A stretch of 64,000 bases of DNA from M3007 sp964539805 (GCA_964539805.1 CAZIKN010000009.1:27651-91650), one strand, 5' to 3'. Numbered from the stretch's first letter, positions 1 to 7,944 are shown. Notes: a model not told the origin generated them from the sequence alone. A program made the numbers and translations.

Positions 1-1
1 C

Positions 2-547
2 CTGCGAATTATGTCATCCAAATATTTGCATTACATGACCGATGAACATGTAGGACAGTTGATCGCTTATCTGAAGACGGTTCCTGCCGTAACTTCTGAT
101 TTGCCTGAAAGCAAAACAACCCTGCTTTGTGATATCTTGATCCAGCTTGGTGTTTTCGGTGATGATGTAATACCTGCCGAAATAATAGATCATCAATCGC
201 CATCACATACGGCACCACCTAAAGCACCTACAGTAGCTTATGGTGATTATTTGGTTAAAGTTACGGGATGCCGCTCATGTCATGGAAAAGCGTTGAACGG
301 TGCTAAACACCCTGATCCCGCTGTTACCGTACCAGCATCCAACCTGACTCCGGGTGGCCCCTTGGCTCTGTACGGACAAGATGGTTTTATCAAGACTATG
401 CGCACAGGTACTACACCAATGGGCAAACAGATGGATCCCAAACACATGCCCTGGAAACAGTTGGGTACTTATGATGATGTACAACTACAAGCCATCTATG
501 CCTATCTGACATCATTACCTAAAATGGAAATGGCAGAAATTAAATAG
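2..547 (+). CDS. c-type cytochrome, C-terminal part (5' end outside window)
   Basis: This is the end of a secreted or periplasmic cytochrome c that carries electrons through covalently bound heme. The reading frame is open to the left edge, and the first in-frame ATG (position 11) falls inside the typical phrase 'MSSKYLHYMTDEHVGQLIAY', which is an internal segment of a cytochrome c domain. The true start is therefore upstream. Counting from that ATG, a heme motif CRSCH lies at residues 87-91, and a Met-rich stretch 'TPMGKQMDPKHMPW' later in the chain can supply the axial Met ligand. The layout (tail of one heme domain, linker, full second heme domain) fits a diheme cytochrome. The partner oxidoreductase cannot be seen. 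It is followed by a tRNA gene on the same strand. Confidence 0.8.
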   Translation: MRIMSSKYLHYMTDEHVGQLIAYLKTVPAVTSDLPESKTTLLCDILIQLGVFGDDVIPAEIIDHQSPSHTAPPKAPTVAYGDYLVKVTGCRSCHGKALNGAKHPDPAVTVPASNLTPGGPLALYGQDGFIKTMRTGTTPMGKQMDPKHMPWKQLGTYDDVQLQAIYAYLTSLPKMEMAEIK

Positions 548-693
548 AAAAACCATCGGATCCGATGTTTTTCAACTTGAACACGAGGCGGCGACTGTGA
601 AAGGTTGCTGTCTCGTTTGAATGCCTTTTAGGTGTTCTTCGATACGCAAGGAATTATCGAGAATAAATTTTTTTAAAAAATCTAAAAAAAATT

Positions 694-725
694 TTGGTGA
701 TTCTATTCTTCATACCTTACCTTTG
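694..725 (+). promoter_or_regulatory. Bacteroidota-type promoter of tRNA-Val
   Basis: TTG at 694-696 and TACCTTTG at 718-725 are 21 bp apart, matching the -33/-7 consensus used by the Bacteroidota primary sigma factor (TTG, about 19-21 bp, TAnnTTTG). The predicted transcript would start near 731, giving a leader of about 25 nt before the mature tRNA. The -7 element is a full match. Confidence 0.7.
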
Positions 726-756
726 CACCCGCTAAAGAACACAGCACCTAATACAA

Positions 757-831
757 GGGCGCATAACTCAGCTGGTTCAGAGTGCCTGCCTTACAAGCAG
801 GGAGTCGGAGGTTCGAATCCTTCTGCGCCCA
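757..831 (+). tRNA. tRNA-Val (anticodon UAC)
   Basis: The sequence folds as a full cloverleaf. Acceptor arms are GGGCGCA (757-763) and TGCGCCC (824-830), with discriminator A831. The D arm is built on ACTC/GAGT. The anticodon arm is CCTGC-CTTACAA-GCAGG, so the anticodon is TAC. The T arm is GGAGG-TTCGAAT-CCTTC. The anticodon reads GUA and other valine codons. CCA is not encoded; the DNA continues ACAA, so the CCA end must be added after transcription. A promoter lies upstream and an intrinsic terminator directly follows. Copies derived from this gene's body and 3' end are repeated downstream. Confidence 0.95.
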
Positions 832-832
832 C

Positions 833-861
833 AAAGCCACCCCAAACAGGTGGCTTTTTTT
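833..861 (+). terminator. Rho-independent terminator of tRNA-Val
   Basis: AAAGCCACC (833-841) and GGTGGC (849-854) form a GC-rich stem with a 7-nt loop, followed by seven T residues (855-861). The same hairpin and T tract recur at 1140-1168, and its right half recurs at 1021-1035 just after the sequence gap. The terminator is therefore part of the repeat unit. Confidence 0.85.
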
Positions 862-920
862 ATGTCCGCAACTCAGTTGCTTCAGAGTGTCCCGACGAAC
901 AGTCGGGAGCGTCGGAGCTT

Positions 921-1020
921 NNNNNNNNNNNNNNNNNNNNNNNNNNNNNNNNNNNNNNNNNNNNNNNNNNNNNNNNNNNNNNNNNNNNNNNNNNNNNNNN
1001 NNNNNNNNNNNNNNNNNNNN
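921..1020. other. assembly gap (100 N)
   Basis: Exactly 100 undetermined bases lie inside the tandem repeat. This is the usual placeholder for a scaffold gap of unknown length. With a 133-bp period, the missing sequence would be about 59 bp plus any whole number of repeat units, so the copy number of the array is unknown. Confidence 0.95.
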
Positions 1021-1213
1021 CAGGTGGCTTTTTTTATGCCCGCAACTCAGTTGCTTCAGAGTGTCCCGACGAACAGTCGGGAGCGTCGGAGCTTCGAATC
1101 CTTACCGATGCGTTCCTTTCGGCACAGGTCTGCGCCCACAAAGCCACCCCAAACAGGTGGCTTTTTTTATGCCCGCAACTCAGTTGCTTCAGAGTGTCCC
1201 GACGAACAAATAA

Positions 1214-1732
1214 TTAATTGCTTCCTTTCCTTAGCAAGCCAGCAGATGCCAATGTGACAACTAATGCTACAGGCAAAGGCTCTCTGAGCGTCAATAAAAA
1301 TTTATATAAGGGATTGGCGTAAATTTCTTTAAAGGAAGCCATTTCAGCGGCTGCTTTTTGAATTTCTGCCTCCGTTTTTTGCTCTGCTTTCATTTTGTCC
1401 AAAAGAAATTGAATGTACTGATCCATAAAATCAGGTAGCATCCATTCAGATACTGCCATCCAGGCAACAGCATAGCAGACACAAGAAATTAGCGCCATAA
1501 GGCCACCTACCTTCAGGGCTTCTCCGAAGCTGATTACTCCTCCACGTTCTTGATCACGGTACACCCGTACACCAATGAAAATAAAGATCATGCTGATGAC
1601 CATGCCGGTATAACCCCATATTTCACTGCTTCCGGCAACTCCGTTTTTTTGTAAATAAAAGCCTGTGCCTACGACTAACGCAGCAGATAGAATACCCGAA
1701 AAAAAGCCATAGCGTAAAATGATTTTGTTCAT
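1214..1732 (-). CDS. DUF4199 family membrane protein
   Basis: A 172-residue integral membrane protein that resembles the Bacteroidota DUF4199 family, whose biochemical role is unknown. About four hydrophobic segments are visible: residues ~7-23, ~36-51, ~73-92, and one near the C-terminus after 'LREPLP'. A family-like loop 'YRDQERGGVISFGEALKVG' joins the second and third. I chose ATG at 1732 ('MNKIILRYGF') because the 28 residues possible upstream are hydrophilic and unlike the family. It lies 116 bp downstream of, and on the same strand as, a membrane-bound LuxR-type regulator, a pairing often seen in this phylum, so co-transcription is likely. Its stop codon abuts the last tRNA-derived repeat. 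Family assignment is good; function is unknown. Confidence 0.75.
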   Translation of the reverse strand: MNKIILRYGFFSGILSAALVVGTGFYLQKNGVAGSSEIWGYTGMVISMIFIFIGVRVYRDQERGGVISFGEALKVGGLMALISCVCYAVAWMAVSEWMLPDFMDQYIQFLLDKMKAEQKTEAEIQKAAAEMASFKEIYANPLYKFLLTLREPLPVALVVTLASAGLLRKGSN

Positions 1733-1848
1733 TGCAATAATATTGTTTTGGTTAAACATTGGTGCAAAGAGACAGCCCTGTACTGAATCCTGGTTCATAC
1801 TTTCGGGTGATTTCAAAGGGGATGGCCAAAATCATACTTTTGGGTGAA

Positions 1849-2289
1849 TCATAAAATACCCAAATCTTTGGCTTTCTGGATGGCTTGTGTGCGGCGTTGG
1901 ACATCTAATTTGGAAAATACATTTGAACTATGGGTTTTGACCGTATTTAGAGAAACAAACATTCTATCGGCAATTTCCTGATTGCTTAAACCCTCAGCCA
2001 TAAGACGGAGTACTTCTATTTCACGAGGCGTAATGCCGAGCATCGTTATGGCCATTTCATTGGTAGGGTATATTGTAGCAATTGGCCTTGCTGTTTCGTT
2101 TGCTTTGCCCCGTTCTTGCCTGTATGTCCAACGTAACCCAGCCCATATACCCACAGCACAACATACCAATGCCACTATTCCTGTGTATAGAGAATCCGCA
2201 TGCCGGATGAGCAACACCCGATACTGAATATATTGTAAGAATACAAGTAATAAGGCCAATACAATGCTGTAAAGAATGATTCGGCGCAT
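1849..2289 (-). CDS. membrane-anchored LuxR-type HTH regulator
   Basis: A 146-residue DNA-binding protein with two N-terminal membrane helices (residues ~4-23 and ~36-52), a short linker and a C-terminal LuxR/GerE helix-turn-helix (~84-146). The HTH shows the standard pattern 'LTPRE'-like 'ITPREIEVLRLMAEGLSNQE', then 'VSLNTVKTH' in the recognition helix. It has no receiver domain, so it is not a classical two-component response regulator; the membrane part may be the sensor. It is the first gene of a likely two-gene unit with the DUF4199 protein. TAACTTTG on the minus strand at 2320-2313 fits a -7 element about 24 bp ahead of the start codon. The regulated genes cannot be told from the sequence. 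Confidence 0.8.
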   Translation of the reverse strand: MRRIILYSIVLALLLVFLQYIQYRVLLIRHADSLYTGIVALVCCAVGIWAGLRWTYRQERGKANETARPIATIYPTNEMAITMLGITPREIEVLRLMAEGLSNQEIADRMFVSLNTVKTHSSNVFSKLDVQRRTQAIQKAKDLGIL

Positions 2290-2312
2290 GGTACAATAAT
2301 GGAGAGACCATG

Positions 2313-2320
2313 CAAAGTTA
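2313..2320 (-). promoter_or_regulatory. -7 element of the LuxR/DUF4199 unit
   Basis: The minus strand reads TAACTTTG, a full TAnnTTTG match, 24 bp before the ATG at 2289. I found no clear TTG -33 element at the expected distance, so this is a partial promoter call. Confidence 0.45.
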
Positions 2321-2402
2321 GCAAATTTAAGCGCGCTTTTGTAGGTCCTTTTTCAATGTTTATTGAATATTTAGATATTTGCAATTGAAAAAAATCCCGT
2401 TT

Positions 2403-5189
2403 ATGAAAAAGTTGTTTTTACTCCTCATTGTCGCCTTGACGTTTGCCTGCCAAAATAAGCAACAAAAGGGCCGGATACCATCACGTTTCCTCGAACGCCA
2501 GAAAGAAGGCGAGTTAAAAGGCCTTTATGAAAAATACCTGGATGCAAGCCATGGCGCCGGGCGCTATGACTGGCGGGCCATTGAAGCGGAAAACAAACGC
2601 CGCAACATGGCCTACAAAGCCTCTTTGAAGGATGGAACGTTTGACCGTGAATCTTTTGCAGGCGGCCTTGTACAAGGCTCCTGGCATGAGCGGGGCTCCA
2701 CCAATCAGGCGGGTAGCGTCATCGCAACCGACTACTATGGCCCGAGCAATAACATCTACACGGTGTCTGCATCCGGTATTATTTTCAGAGGAAACTATGA
2801 CGGCTCTGGCTGGACCAGTCTTAATGATGACCTTAATTTTAGCAACAGGGTCATACAAGTATTGCCCAATACAAGCGGTAACCGCCGAATTGTGGCGGCA
2901 CAAGGCAAACAATTGAAGTACTCGGACAATGAGGGCGCCAACTGGACCAATGTGGTTGGGCTATCCTTTTGGGATGGATGGGGCTACCCGGGGCAATTGG
3001 TGGAAATGAGCAATCACGAACTCTATTATCTTGCCTTCACCTGGATTGAAAATCCATGGGGAGCTGGCTATCACCTTTACCGCTCTACCAACCGGGGGGC
3101 CAACTGGACTTTGATGCAATCATTCCCCCAACGCGGTGATCGAAGTGTAGCACTATGGCAACCCTTTAATACCAATGAACTCTATGTCATTGACAATGGT
3201 GAAAAAATATATGAAGCGGATGGTGCAAACCTTAGCCTCTTGTTCAATATTACTGATCTGCCAGCCGGAGCTGAATTGAGTTTCTCTGGTTCCAAAGCTG
3301 GTACCACCAAAATGTATGTATTGGTCAATGGAACGGACATTTACAGCAGTGTGGACGAGGGCGAAACCTGGGACCTGCAATCCTCTGTTAATCCGGGAGC
3401 TTGGGAGGTAGGTATCTTCGCAAACCCTTTTGTAGAAGATGCGATCTACTATGGCGAGGTAAATATGTACAAAAGCGACGATGGTGGTCAATCATGGGCC
3501 TTACAAAATGAATGGTGGGAATATTATGACAATGTCCAGCTTTTGCATGCCGATATCATGTCTTTCACACCAGGCCAAAACGGGAGCACCAACTTTATCC
3601 TCATCGGGAATCACGGTGGTATGCACCGCACTACGGATAATTTCAGCTCGACTACCAATATCGGTTTATCCAACCTGAACGTAGGTCAATTTTACGAACA
3701 TGTTACCATTGGTGGCAACTGCTATCTTGGCTCTCAGGATCAGGGCGGCCAAGTTATTAGCAGCGCAGGTACAGGTCAGGTCACCGCAGTGCAATACCTG
3801 TCAGGTGACTATGTGGAAATGGCCAGCTCCAACAACAACCAACGGCTCTGGCAGGAATACCCTGGCGGCTCTTTCGATTATTACCATACCCCACCAACTG
3901 GCGGATGGACTTGGCCTGATGATGGTTATACTGTTTCGGGTACGGCTGGTACAAATATGCAGCAATGGTCCGTGCCCATGTCACCTGTAGGCGTGGCCTC
4001 TGAAAATGCCGTATTGGTAGGTGGGGGCACCACAACCAACGATGACGGCTCTTATTTGATCAAGCTCACGGCAGGTATTTCTCCCCCGCATGACATTACG
4101 GTATCACAGTTCAATTATGATTTTAGGGTAAATGCCAACAATGGCGACAGTTATATCACCGCCGTAGGCCAATCATCGGTGAACACCTCATACTATTTTG
4201 TCACCATGGAAGACGGCACGTTTTTTTACTCGCACAATGGCGGCAACACTTGGAACAAAGCCACGGGATTCAGCGCGCCATCGGGCGGCTGGCTTTATGG
4301 CACTTCCATTGTGTGCTCCCCCACCAATGCCAATCAACTTTATGTAGGTGGCAACGGCTATGGTGGTAATGGGGTATATCGCTCCGTTGACGGTGGTGTT
4401 ACCTTTACGTCAATGTCAGCAGGGCTGCCTAATACCTTTATCAATGATCTGGCACTTAACCAAAACGAGTCGCTGCTGTTTGCCGCTACGGAGGCAGGGC
4501 CTTACGTGTGCATCCTGAGCACAGGTGGCTGGCATAGCCTGATTGGTGTCAGCACTCCTTTGCAGCCCTTCCAAAGTGTGGAGTATATCGCTTCCAGTAG
4601 TACAGCCCGCTTTACCACTTACGGGCGCGGGGTATGGGATTTGGCCCTGACCAGCCAACCCTTGCCCGTGGAGTGGCTCAGGTTTCAGGCCAAGGCCCAG
4701 CCCGATAAAAGCGTGCTTTTGAACTGGGCTGTAGGCAATGCAGAGGGCTCTGAATATTTTGATATTCAACGCAGCTATGATGGTATTTCATTTGAAAAAA
4801 TAGGCCAAAAAGCAGATAAAGGTAGCAGTGCCGCCTATGATTATCTCGACCTGACACCTCGGCCAGGCACTAATTATTACAGGTTGAAACAAGTGGATGA
4901 CAATGGCTTCTTCTCCTTTTCCCCAACCATAGCGGTTGACATTGATGGTATACCCGCGCTTCGTCTTTATCCGAGCATTGCTTCCGCAGGCACACCCCTG
5001 CGCGTGAACACGGACGACCCTTCTGGCTATCTGCTCCGATTGTTTGGCACAAACGGCCAGCTGCTGTGGTCGGCCCCATTAGAGCAACAGCCCGTTTTGC
5101 CAGCCCTAAGCGCGGGTATTTATGTGTACAAAATTGAGCACATAAATAGGCCGGGCGCGGTGGCTTTGGGGAAATTGGTGGTTCGGTAA
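2403..5189 (+). CDS. BNR/sortilin-type beta-propeller surface protein with T9SS sorting tail
   Basis: A 928-residue exported protein. I prefer ATG 2403 ('MKKLFLLLIVALTFACQNK') over TTG 2379 because it gives a clean lipoprotein signal with lipobox LTFAC. The middle (~90-730) holds many BNR/Asp-box-like blades: 'YRSTNRGANWTL', 'YSSVDEGETWDL', 'YKSDDGGQSWAL', 'YSHNGGNTWNK', 'YRSVDGGVTFTS'. This suggests one or two beta-propellers as in sortilin or exo-alpha-sialidase-like proteins; no enzymatic activity can be assigned. A small beta-sandwich follows ('LPVEWLRFQAKAQPDKSVLLNW', in part), then a T9SS type A-like tail ending 'LSAGIYVYKIEH...GKLVVR'. A lipobox together with a T9SS tail is unusual. 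The gene stands alone, followed by a long perfect inverted repeat. Confidence 0.75.
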   Translation: MKKLFLLLIVALTFACQNKQQKGRIPSRFLERQKEGELKGLYEKYLDASHGAGRYDWRAIEAENKRRNMAYKASLKDGTFDRESFAGGLVQGSWHERGSTNQAGSVIATDYYGPSNNIYTVSASGIIFRGNYDGSGWTSLNDDLNFSNRVIQVLPNTSGNRRIVAAQGKQLKYSDNEGANWTNVVGLSFWDGWGYPGQLVEMSNHELYYLAFTWIENPWGAGYHLYRSTNRGANWTLMQSFPQRGDRSVALWQPFNTNELYVIDNGEKIYEADGANLSLLFNITDLPAGAELSFSGSKAGTTKMYVLVNGTDIYSSVDEGETWDLQSSVNPGAWEVGIFANPFVEDAIYYGEVNMYKSDDGGQSWALQNEWWEYYDNVQLLHADIMSFTPGQNGSTNFILIGNHGGMHRTTDNFSSTTNIGLSNLNVGQFYEHVTIGGNCYLGSQDQGGQVISSAGTGQVTAVQYLSGDYVEMASSNNNQRLWQEYPGGSFDYYHTPPTGGWTWPDDGYTVSGTAGTNMQQWSVPMSPVGVASENAVLVGGGTTTNDDGSYLIKLTAGISPPHDITVSQFNYDFRVNANNGDSYITAVGQSSVNTSYYFVTMEDGTFFYSHNGGNTWNKATGFSAPSGGWLYGTSIVCSPTNANQLYVGGNGYGGNGVYRSVDGGVTFTSMSAGLPNTFINDLALNQNESLLFAATEAGPYVCILSTGGWHSLIGVSTPLQPFQSVEYIASSSTARFTTYGRGVWDLALTSQPLPVEWLRFQAKAQPDKSVLLNWAVGNAEGSEYFDIQRSYDGISFEKIGQKADKGSSAAYDYLDLTPRPGTNYYRLKQVDDNGFFSFSPTIAVDIDGIPALRLYPSIASAGTPLRVNTDDPSGYLLRLFGTNGQLLWSAPLEQQPVLPALSAGIYVYKIEHINRPGAVALGKLVVR

Positions 5190-5207
5190 GTGAAATGATT
5201 GTTGATT

Positions 5208-5271
5208 TTCCATCGCTTTCATTTCTTAAAAACCTAAAAAAATAGGTTTTTAAGAAATGAAAGCGATGGAA
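5208..5271. repeat. 29-bp perfect inverted repeat with A6 loop
   Basis: Left arm 5208-5236 and right arm 5243-5271 are exact reverse complements and enclose AAAAAA. It lies between convergent genes (surface protein ending 5189, minus-strand gene ending 5542), where a bidirectional terminator is expected. The stem is far longer than a normal terminator and no T tract follows it on the plus strand. From 5272 to 5541 I see no gene and no further element. Confidence 0.8.
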
Positions 5272-5541
5272 TTTTGGAAAAAATTCAAGAAAGTATCCAC
5301 TTTTTTGCGTCGTCATGTTGAGCAACAATGCCCAAATTTTGGAAAGGAAAATCTGCTCAATTGACAGAAGAAAGGGTCTAAGACATGCGTAACTTTTGTT
5401 CTTTCAAAGGATGAAAAAAATACGTTTGTTTTGGCCTATCCTGGAACAATCTGAACTTTGAAATGAGGCGCAGATTCAAGTTTCAAATGCAACAAAGGGG
5501 GACTGAAAAAAAGATGAATTAGAAAGTGGATAACTGGTCTA

Positions 5542-5988
5542 TCATTGTGTCTTCTTTTGCAATTGCTTTAAGCGGGTTTTCTCTTTTTCTATCGCTTTGC
5601 TCACTCTGATGAGTTTGATAACAGATTTTACAAACACAAAAAGGAACAAGAGCGCAAAAAGCCCACTGATTAGTGTGGTAGCATTGACAGTGGGCATCGT
5701 GCCTTCTTCTACAAGCGCCACACTTATCACAGCAATACCACCACTTATCATAGTGGCTAATGGTAGCAAGATCACGGCAGCAATCAACAATGCCTTTTTT
5801 CGCCGCAACTTTTTCAGTTCGGTCAATTCTTTTTTGGGTTTCGCCGCAACTTTTAATTTCCGTACGCTTTCCGTATTGTGGCTTTCTGTCAGTATAAAAC
5901 TATTCGCTGCCGGGATCATGATTTGTTCAGCCCTAAGATTGAAGGATGCTTGGAGCAGCCATAAAAAGAGTAAAGTCAAGTGTTTCAT
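5542..5988 (-). CDS. small membrane protein of unknown function
   Basis: A 148-residue protein that I do not recognise. It starts with a signal-peptide-like segment (residues 1-20, 'MKHLTLLFLWLLQASFNLRA'). A basic stretch (~45-65, 'KPKKELTELKKLRRKK') precedes two hydrophobic helices (~66-90 and ~104-125), and the chain ends in a charged, coiled-coil-like tail rich in Lys and Glu. The predicted topology is two helices with a short loop and a cytoplasmic or periplasmic coiled tail. It has no close co-oriented neighbour; the upstream region (5989-6300) is shared with a divergent gene and contains a long hairpin. Confidence 0.6.
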   Translation of the reverse strand: MKHLTLLFLWLLQASFNLRAEQIMIPAANSFILTESHNTESVRKLKVAAKPKKELTELKKLRRKKALLIAAVILLPLATMISGGIAVISVALVEEGTMPTVNATTLISGLFALLFLFVFVKSVIKLIRVSKAIEKEKTRLKQLQKKTQ

Positions 5989-6158
5989 GTGAAAATGCTA
6001 AATTTGATGTGGTGATTCTTGCCTGACCATAACGCAAAAAGGCTTTAAAACGCGGCTATATGCCATCCCCAAACTGCTAAAAGGATGGAACTGTTTTACA
6101 ATAGTTCGTTAAAAAATCACGTTCATAATTGGTATAAAAAGGGTGGCTCATATTCCTT

Positions 6159-6211
6159 GCTGGCTGATAGTGACGGGGTGACTCGCAGTCACACCGTCAC
6201 TATCAGCCAGC
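6159..6211. repeat. 25-bp near-perfect inverted repeat in divergent intergenic region
   Basis: Arms 6159-6183 and 6187-6211 pair over 25 bp with a single mismatch (G6177 against A6193) around a 3-nt loop CGC. No T tract follows, so it is not a standard terminator. It sits between divergent genes starting at 5988 (minus) and 6301 (plus). The rest of 5989-6300 shows no ORF and no convincing TAnnTTTG promoter. Confidence 0.8.
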
Positions 6212-6300
6212 CTTTCAATGTTAAGGGAACATGAACCAAAAGGGTAAAGACATCGCTTTAATAATGCGATGGCCACCTTCAACATTGCCAAAACTATTGT

Positions 6301-7707
6301 ATGCGCGTACTTCAAAATTCTACCCTAATAGCCATTTTTTGGGCCATACTAAGTATGGATGCCCAAGCACAGGAGCACTTTATCCGCTTGGATGATGAGC
6401 ACTTTGAAATTCCTGCATTCCCCGGTTTTGTCGAGAAAGTGATAGACGTCACTCCTGACAAGCCTTATATCGGCTACGCACAAACTGGCATGGGCAACCG
6501 CCGTTCTGCGGTTCGGGTGGAGGGAGGCTTAGACACGGTGCTGCAACGCCTTTTTCAACGTAGTTTCCCACTTCAAAGCAGTGAGCAAGCGCGCTTTTTG
6601 GTGCGCATTAATCACCTTTTGGTCTATGAGCGTACGTATAGTTCGGCGGAAGTCGCTTATGTGGAAGCCAATATATCCTTCTGGGTAAAAGAACCGGGCG
6701 GTTATCGGGAGGTATATGAAGCCAGTGCTGTATCAGAGGCAAGAGGAGGCATTGATGTGACCCGCAAGCACGCCCGCAATATCATTGAAACCATTCAGGA
6801 CTGTTGCAAAGCCATTGTGCAAAAGAAGCAGGAACAGGGATGGTGGAAGAATGGCACTTTTTTGCCCGATCATGCCATATCAGCATTTTCCACCCAGAAA
6901 AGTTATCCCTTGCTCAAAAGCAATCGAACCGAAAATGGAGTTTGGAAAACATTCAATGATTTTCGTGATGATCACCTGCTTGATAGTGCATCATTTGACT
7001 TTGTCCTGAAAATAAAAGATACCGATGATGGAGCCATAGAAGGAAAGCCGGAATGGAAAAATAAGGCGATGGAAAAAAGGCCCCCCTCGCTCTGGGGCTT
7101 GCAATGGGAAGGGAAAACCTACTTGAGCGTGGCAGACAAATATTATCAATTAATTCGCGAGGGTGAAAACTTTTATTTGCTTGCACCGGAACTCATACCC
7201 GTAAATTATGGTGTTTATGTAGGCGGCATATTGGGCGGGTTTACAGGTTCTTTTTTACTTTCCACAATTGAATCCGATAAAATTATAAAGGGAGATGTGG
7301 TGAAGTATCAATTGGATTTGCAAACTGGCAAATTGGTCACGCCTGGCGATGTAAGGCGACGACGCATAGAAGCGCGCCAGATTGTATATGCATCAACCTT
7401 TCTGAGTGACAAACATGAGATGATCGTAAGCATTGATGGCAAGGAGGCCTGCCGCCTAAAAGCAGGCGAATATTATCGTTTCTCCTGCAAGCCCCAACAA
7501 AAATCAATAACAATATGTGCTTCCCTGGGCACTGAACAGGAGTGCCGCACGATAGAACCAAAATTGTTTTATACAGAGATTTTCCTGCTCCGCTCCAAAC
7601 GCGGAAAGCCTGATATTGACTTATTGAACAATGGTGGTGTACGCAAAGAGATCGTAGAAGAGATAAAGAAAAACCCTACGAATTTAAGGTGTGAAGACAA
7701 GAATTGA
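6301..7707 (+). CDS. secreted protein of unknown function
   Basis: A 468-residue protein with a signal peptide ('MRVLQNSTLIAIFWAILSMDAQA', cleavage near AQA-QE at about 23), so it probably acts in the periplasm or at the outer membrane. I do not recognise a family. The N-terminal third (~24-180) looks like a mixed alpha/beta domain. A short hydrophobic Gly-rich segment 'YGVYVGGILGGFTGSFLL' (~303-320) could touch the membrane. The C-terminal part (~350-450) is beta-rich with four Cys residues. The gene stands alone, 312 bp from its divergent neighbour and 237 bp before the OmpA-family gene start. Confidence 0.6.
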   Translation: MRVLQNSTLIAIFWAILSMDAQAQEHFIRLDDEHFEIPAFPGFVEKVIDVTPDKPYIGYAQTGMGNRRSAVRVEGGLDTVLQRLFQRSFPLQSSEQARFLVRINHLLVYERTYSSAEVAYVEANISFWVKEPGGYREVYEASAVSEARGGIDVTRKHARNIIETIQDCCKAIVQKKQEQGWWKNGTFLPDHAISAFSTQKSYPLLKSNRTENGVWKTFNDFRDDHLLDSASFDFVLKIKDTDDGAIEGKPEWKNKAMEKRPPSLWGLQWEGKTYLSVADKYYQLIREGENFYLLAPELIPVNYGVYVGGILGGFTGSFLLSTIESDKIIKGDVVKYQLDLQTGKLVTPGDVRRRRIEARQIVYASTFLSDKHEMIVSIDGKEACRLKAGEYYRFSCKPQQKSITICASLGTEQECRTIEPKLFYTEIFLLRSKRGKPDIDLLNNGGVRKEIVEEIKKNPTNLRCEDKN

Positions 7708-7929
7708 AATATTTATTGATGCCCGAATGTATTGGATCAACGTAAGACTATCCTGAGCTCTGAATACAAAAATACGCGTTTAGAGGAAAAAACACAATAT
7801 GGCTTTTTTCAAATTGACACCATTTCTCGCAAGTCTTCTCTTACGTCTGCTTGTCGAAAACCGAGTACAAAATTAACCAATAATTCGATATCCGCAAAAT
7901 GCCCCCAACCATCATCACCACTTCCAGCG

Positions 7930-7937
7930 TATCTTTG
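7930..7937 (+). promoter_or_regulatory. possible -7 element just before the OmpA-family gene
   Basis: TATCTTTG fits TAnnTTTG and lies 7 bp before the chosen ATG at 7945, which would make the mRNA nearly leaderless. No TTG lies at the expected -33 distance, so the call is weak. It does help favour ATG 7945 over the upstream in-frame start. Confidence 0.35.
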
Positions 7938-7944
7938 CCGCCCC

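Larger units (their letters stand above)
833..1209 (+). repeat. tandem tRNA-Val-derived repeat array (period 133 bp), interrupted by gap
   Basis: Units containing the terminator hairpin, a tRNA-like body and the 3' end of the tRNA recur in tandem. 'CAGGTGGC' occurs at 847, 1021 and 1154; the last two are 133 bp apart. Each body aligns to the upstream tRNA-Val (CAACTCAG, TTCAGAGTG, GTCGGAG, TTCGAATCCTT, CTGCGCCCAC). The anticodon arm is replaced by a perfect 7-bp hairpin TCCCGAC-GAACA-GTCGGGA, and about 25 nt are inserted after the T loop. The last unit breaks off inside that hairpin at about 1209, beside the end of the DUF4199 gene. The bodies are unlikely to be working tRNAs because the loop lacks U33 and the T arm is interrupted. 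Confidence 0.8.

Noticed and set aside
1044..1131. the repeat body as a second working tRNA gene with anticodon AAC
   Set aside because: U33 is replaced by G, the T arm is interrupted by about 25 nt and the D arm is imperfect, so a functional cloverleaf is unlikely.
621..1257. ORFs running through the N gap and the tRNA repeats
   Set aside because: They contain undetermined residues and only read the tRNA gene and its repeats in three frames; no protein is supported.
5525..5533. AGTGGATAA, one mismatch to a DnaA box (TGTGGATAA)
   Set aside because: A single site with no cluster, AT-rich unwinding element or dnaA/dnaN gene nearby; no origin can be called.
5981..5996. TGTTTCATGTGAAAAT, 13 of 16 match to the parS consensus
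   Set aside because: It overlaps the start codon of a gene and mismatches the invariant CACGTG core, so it is probably chance.
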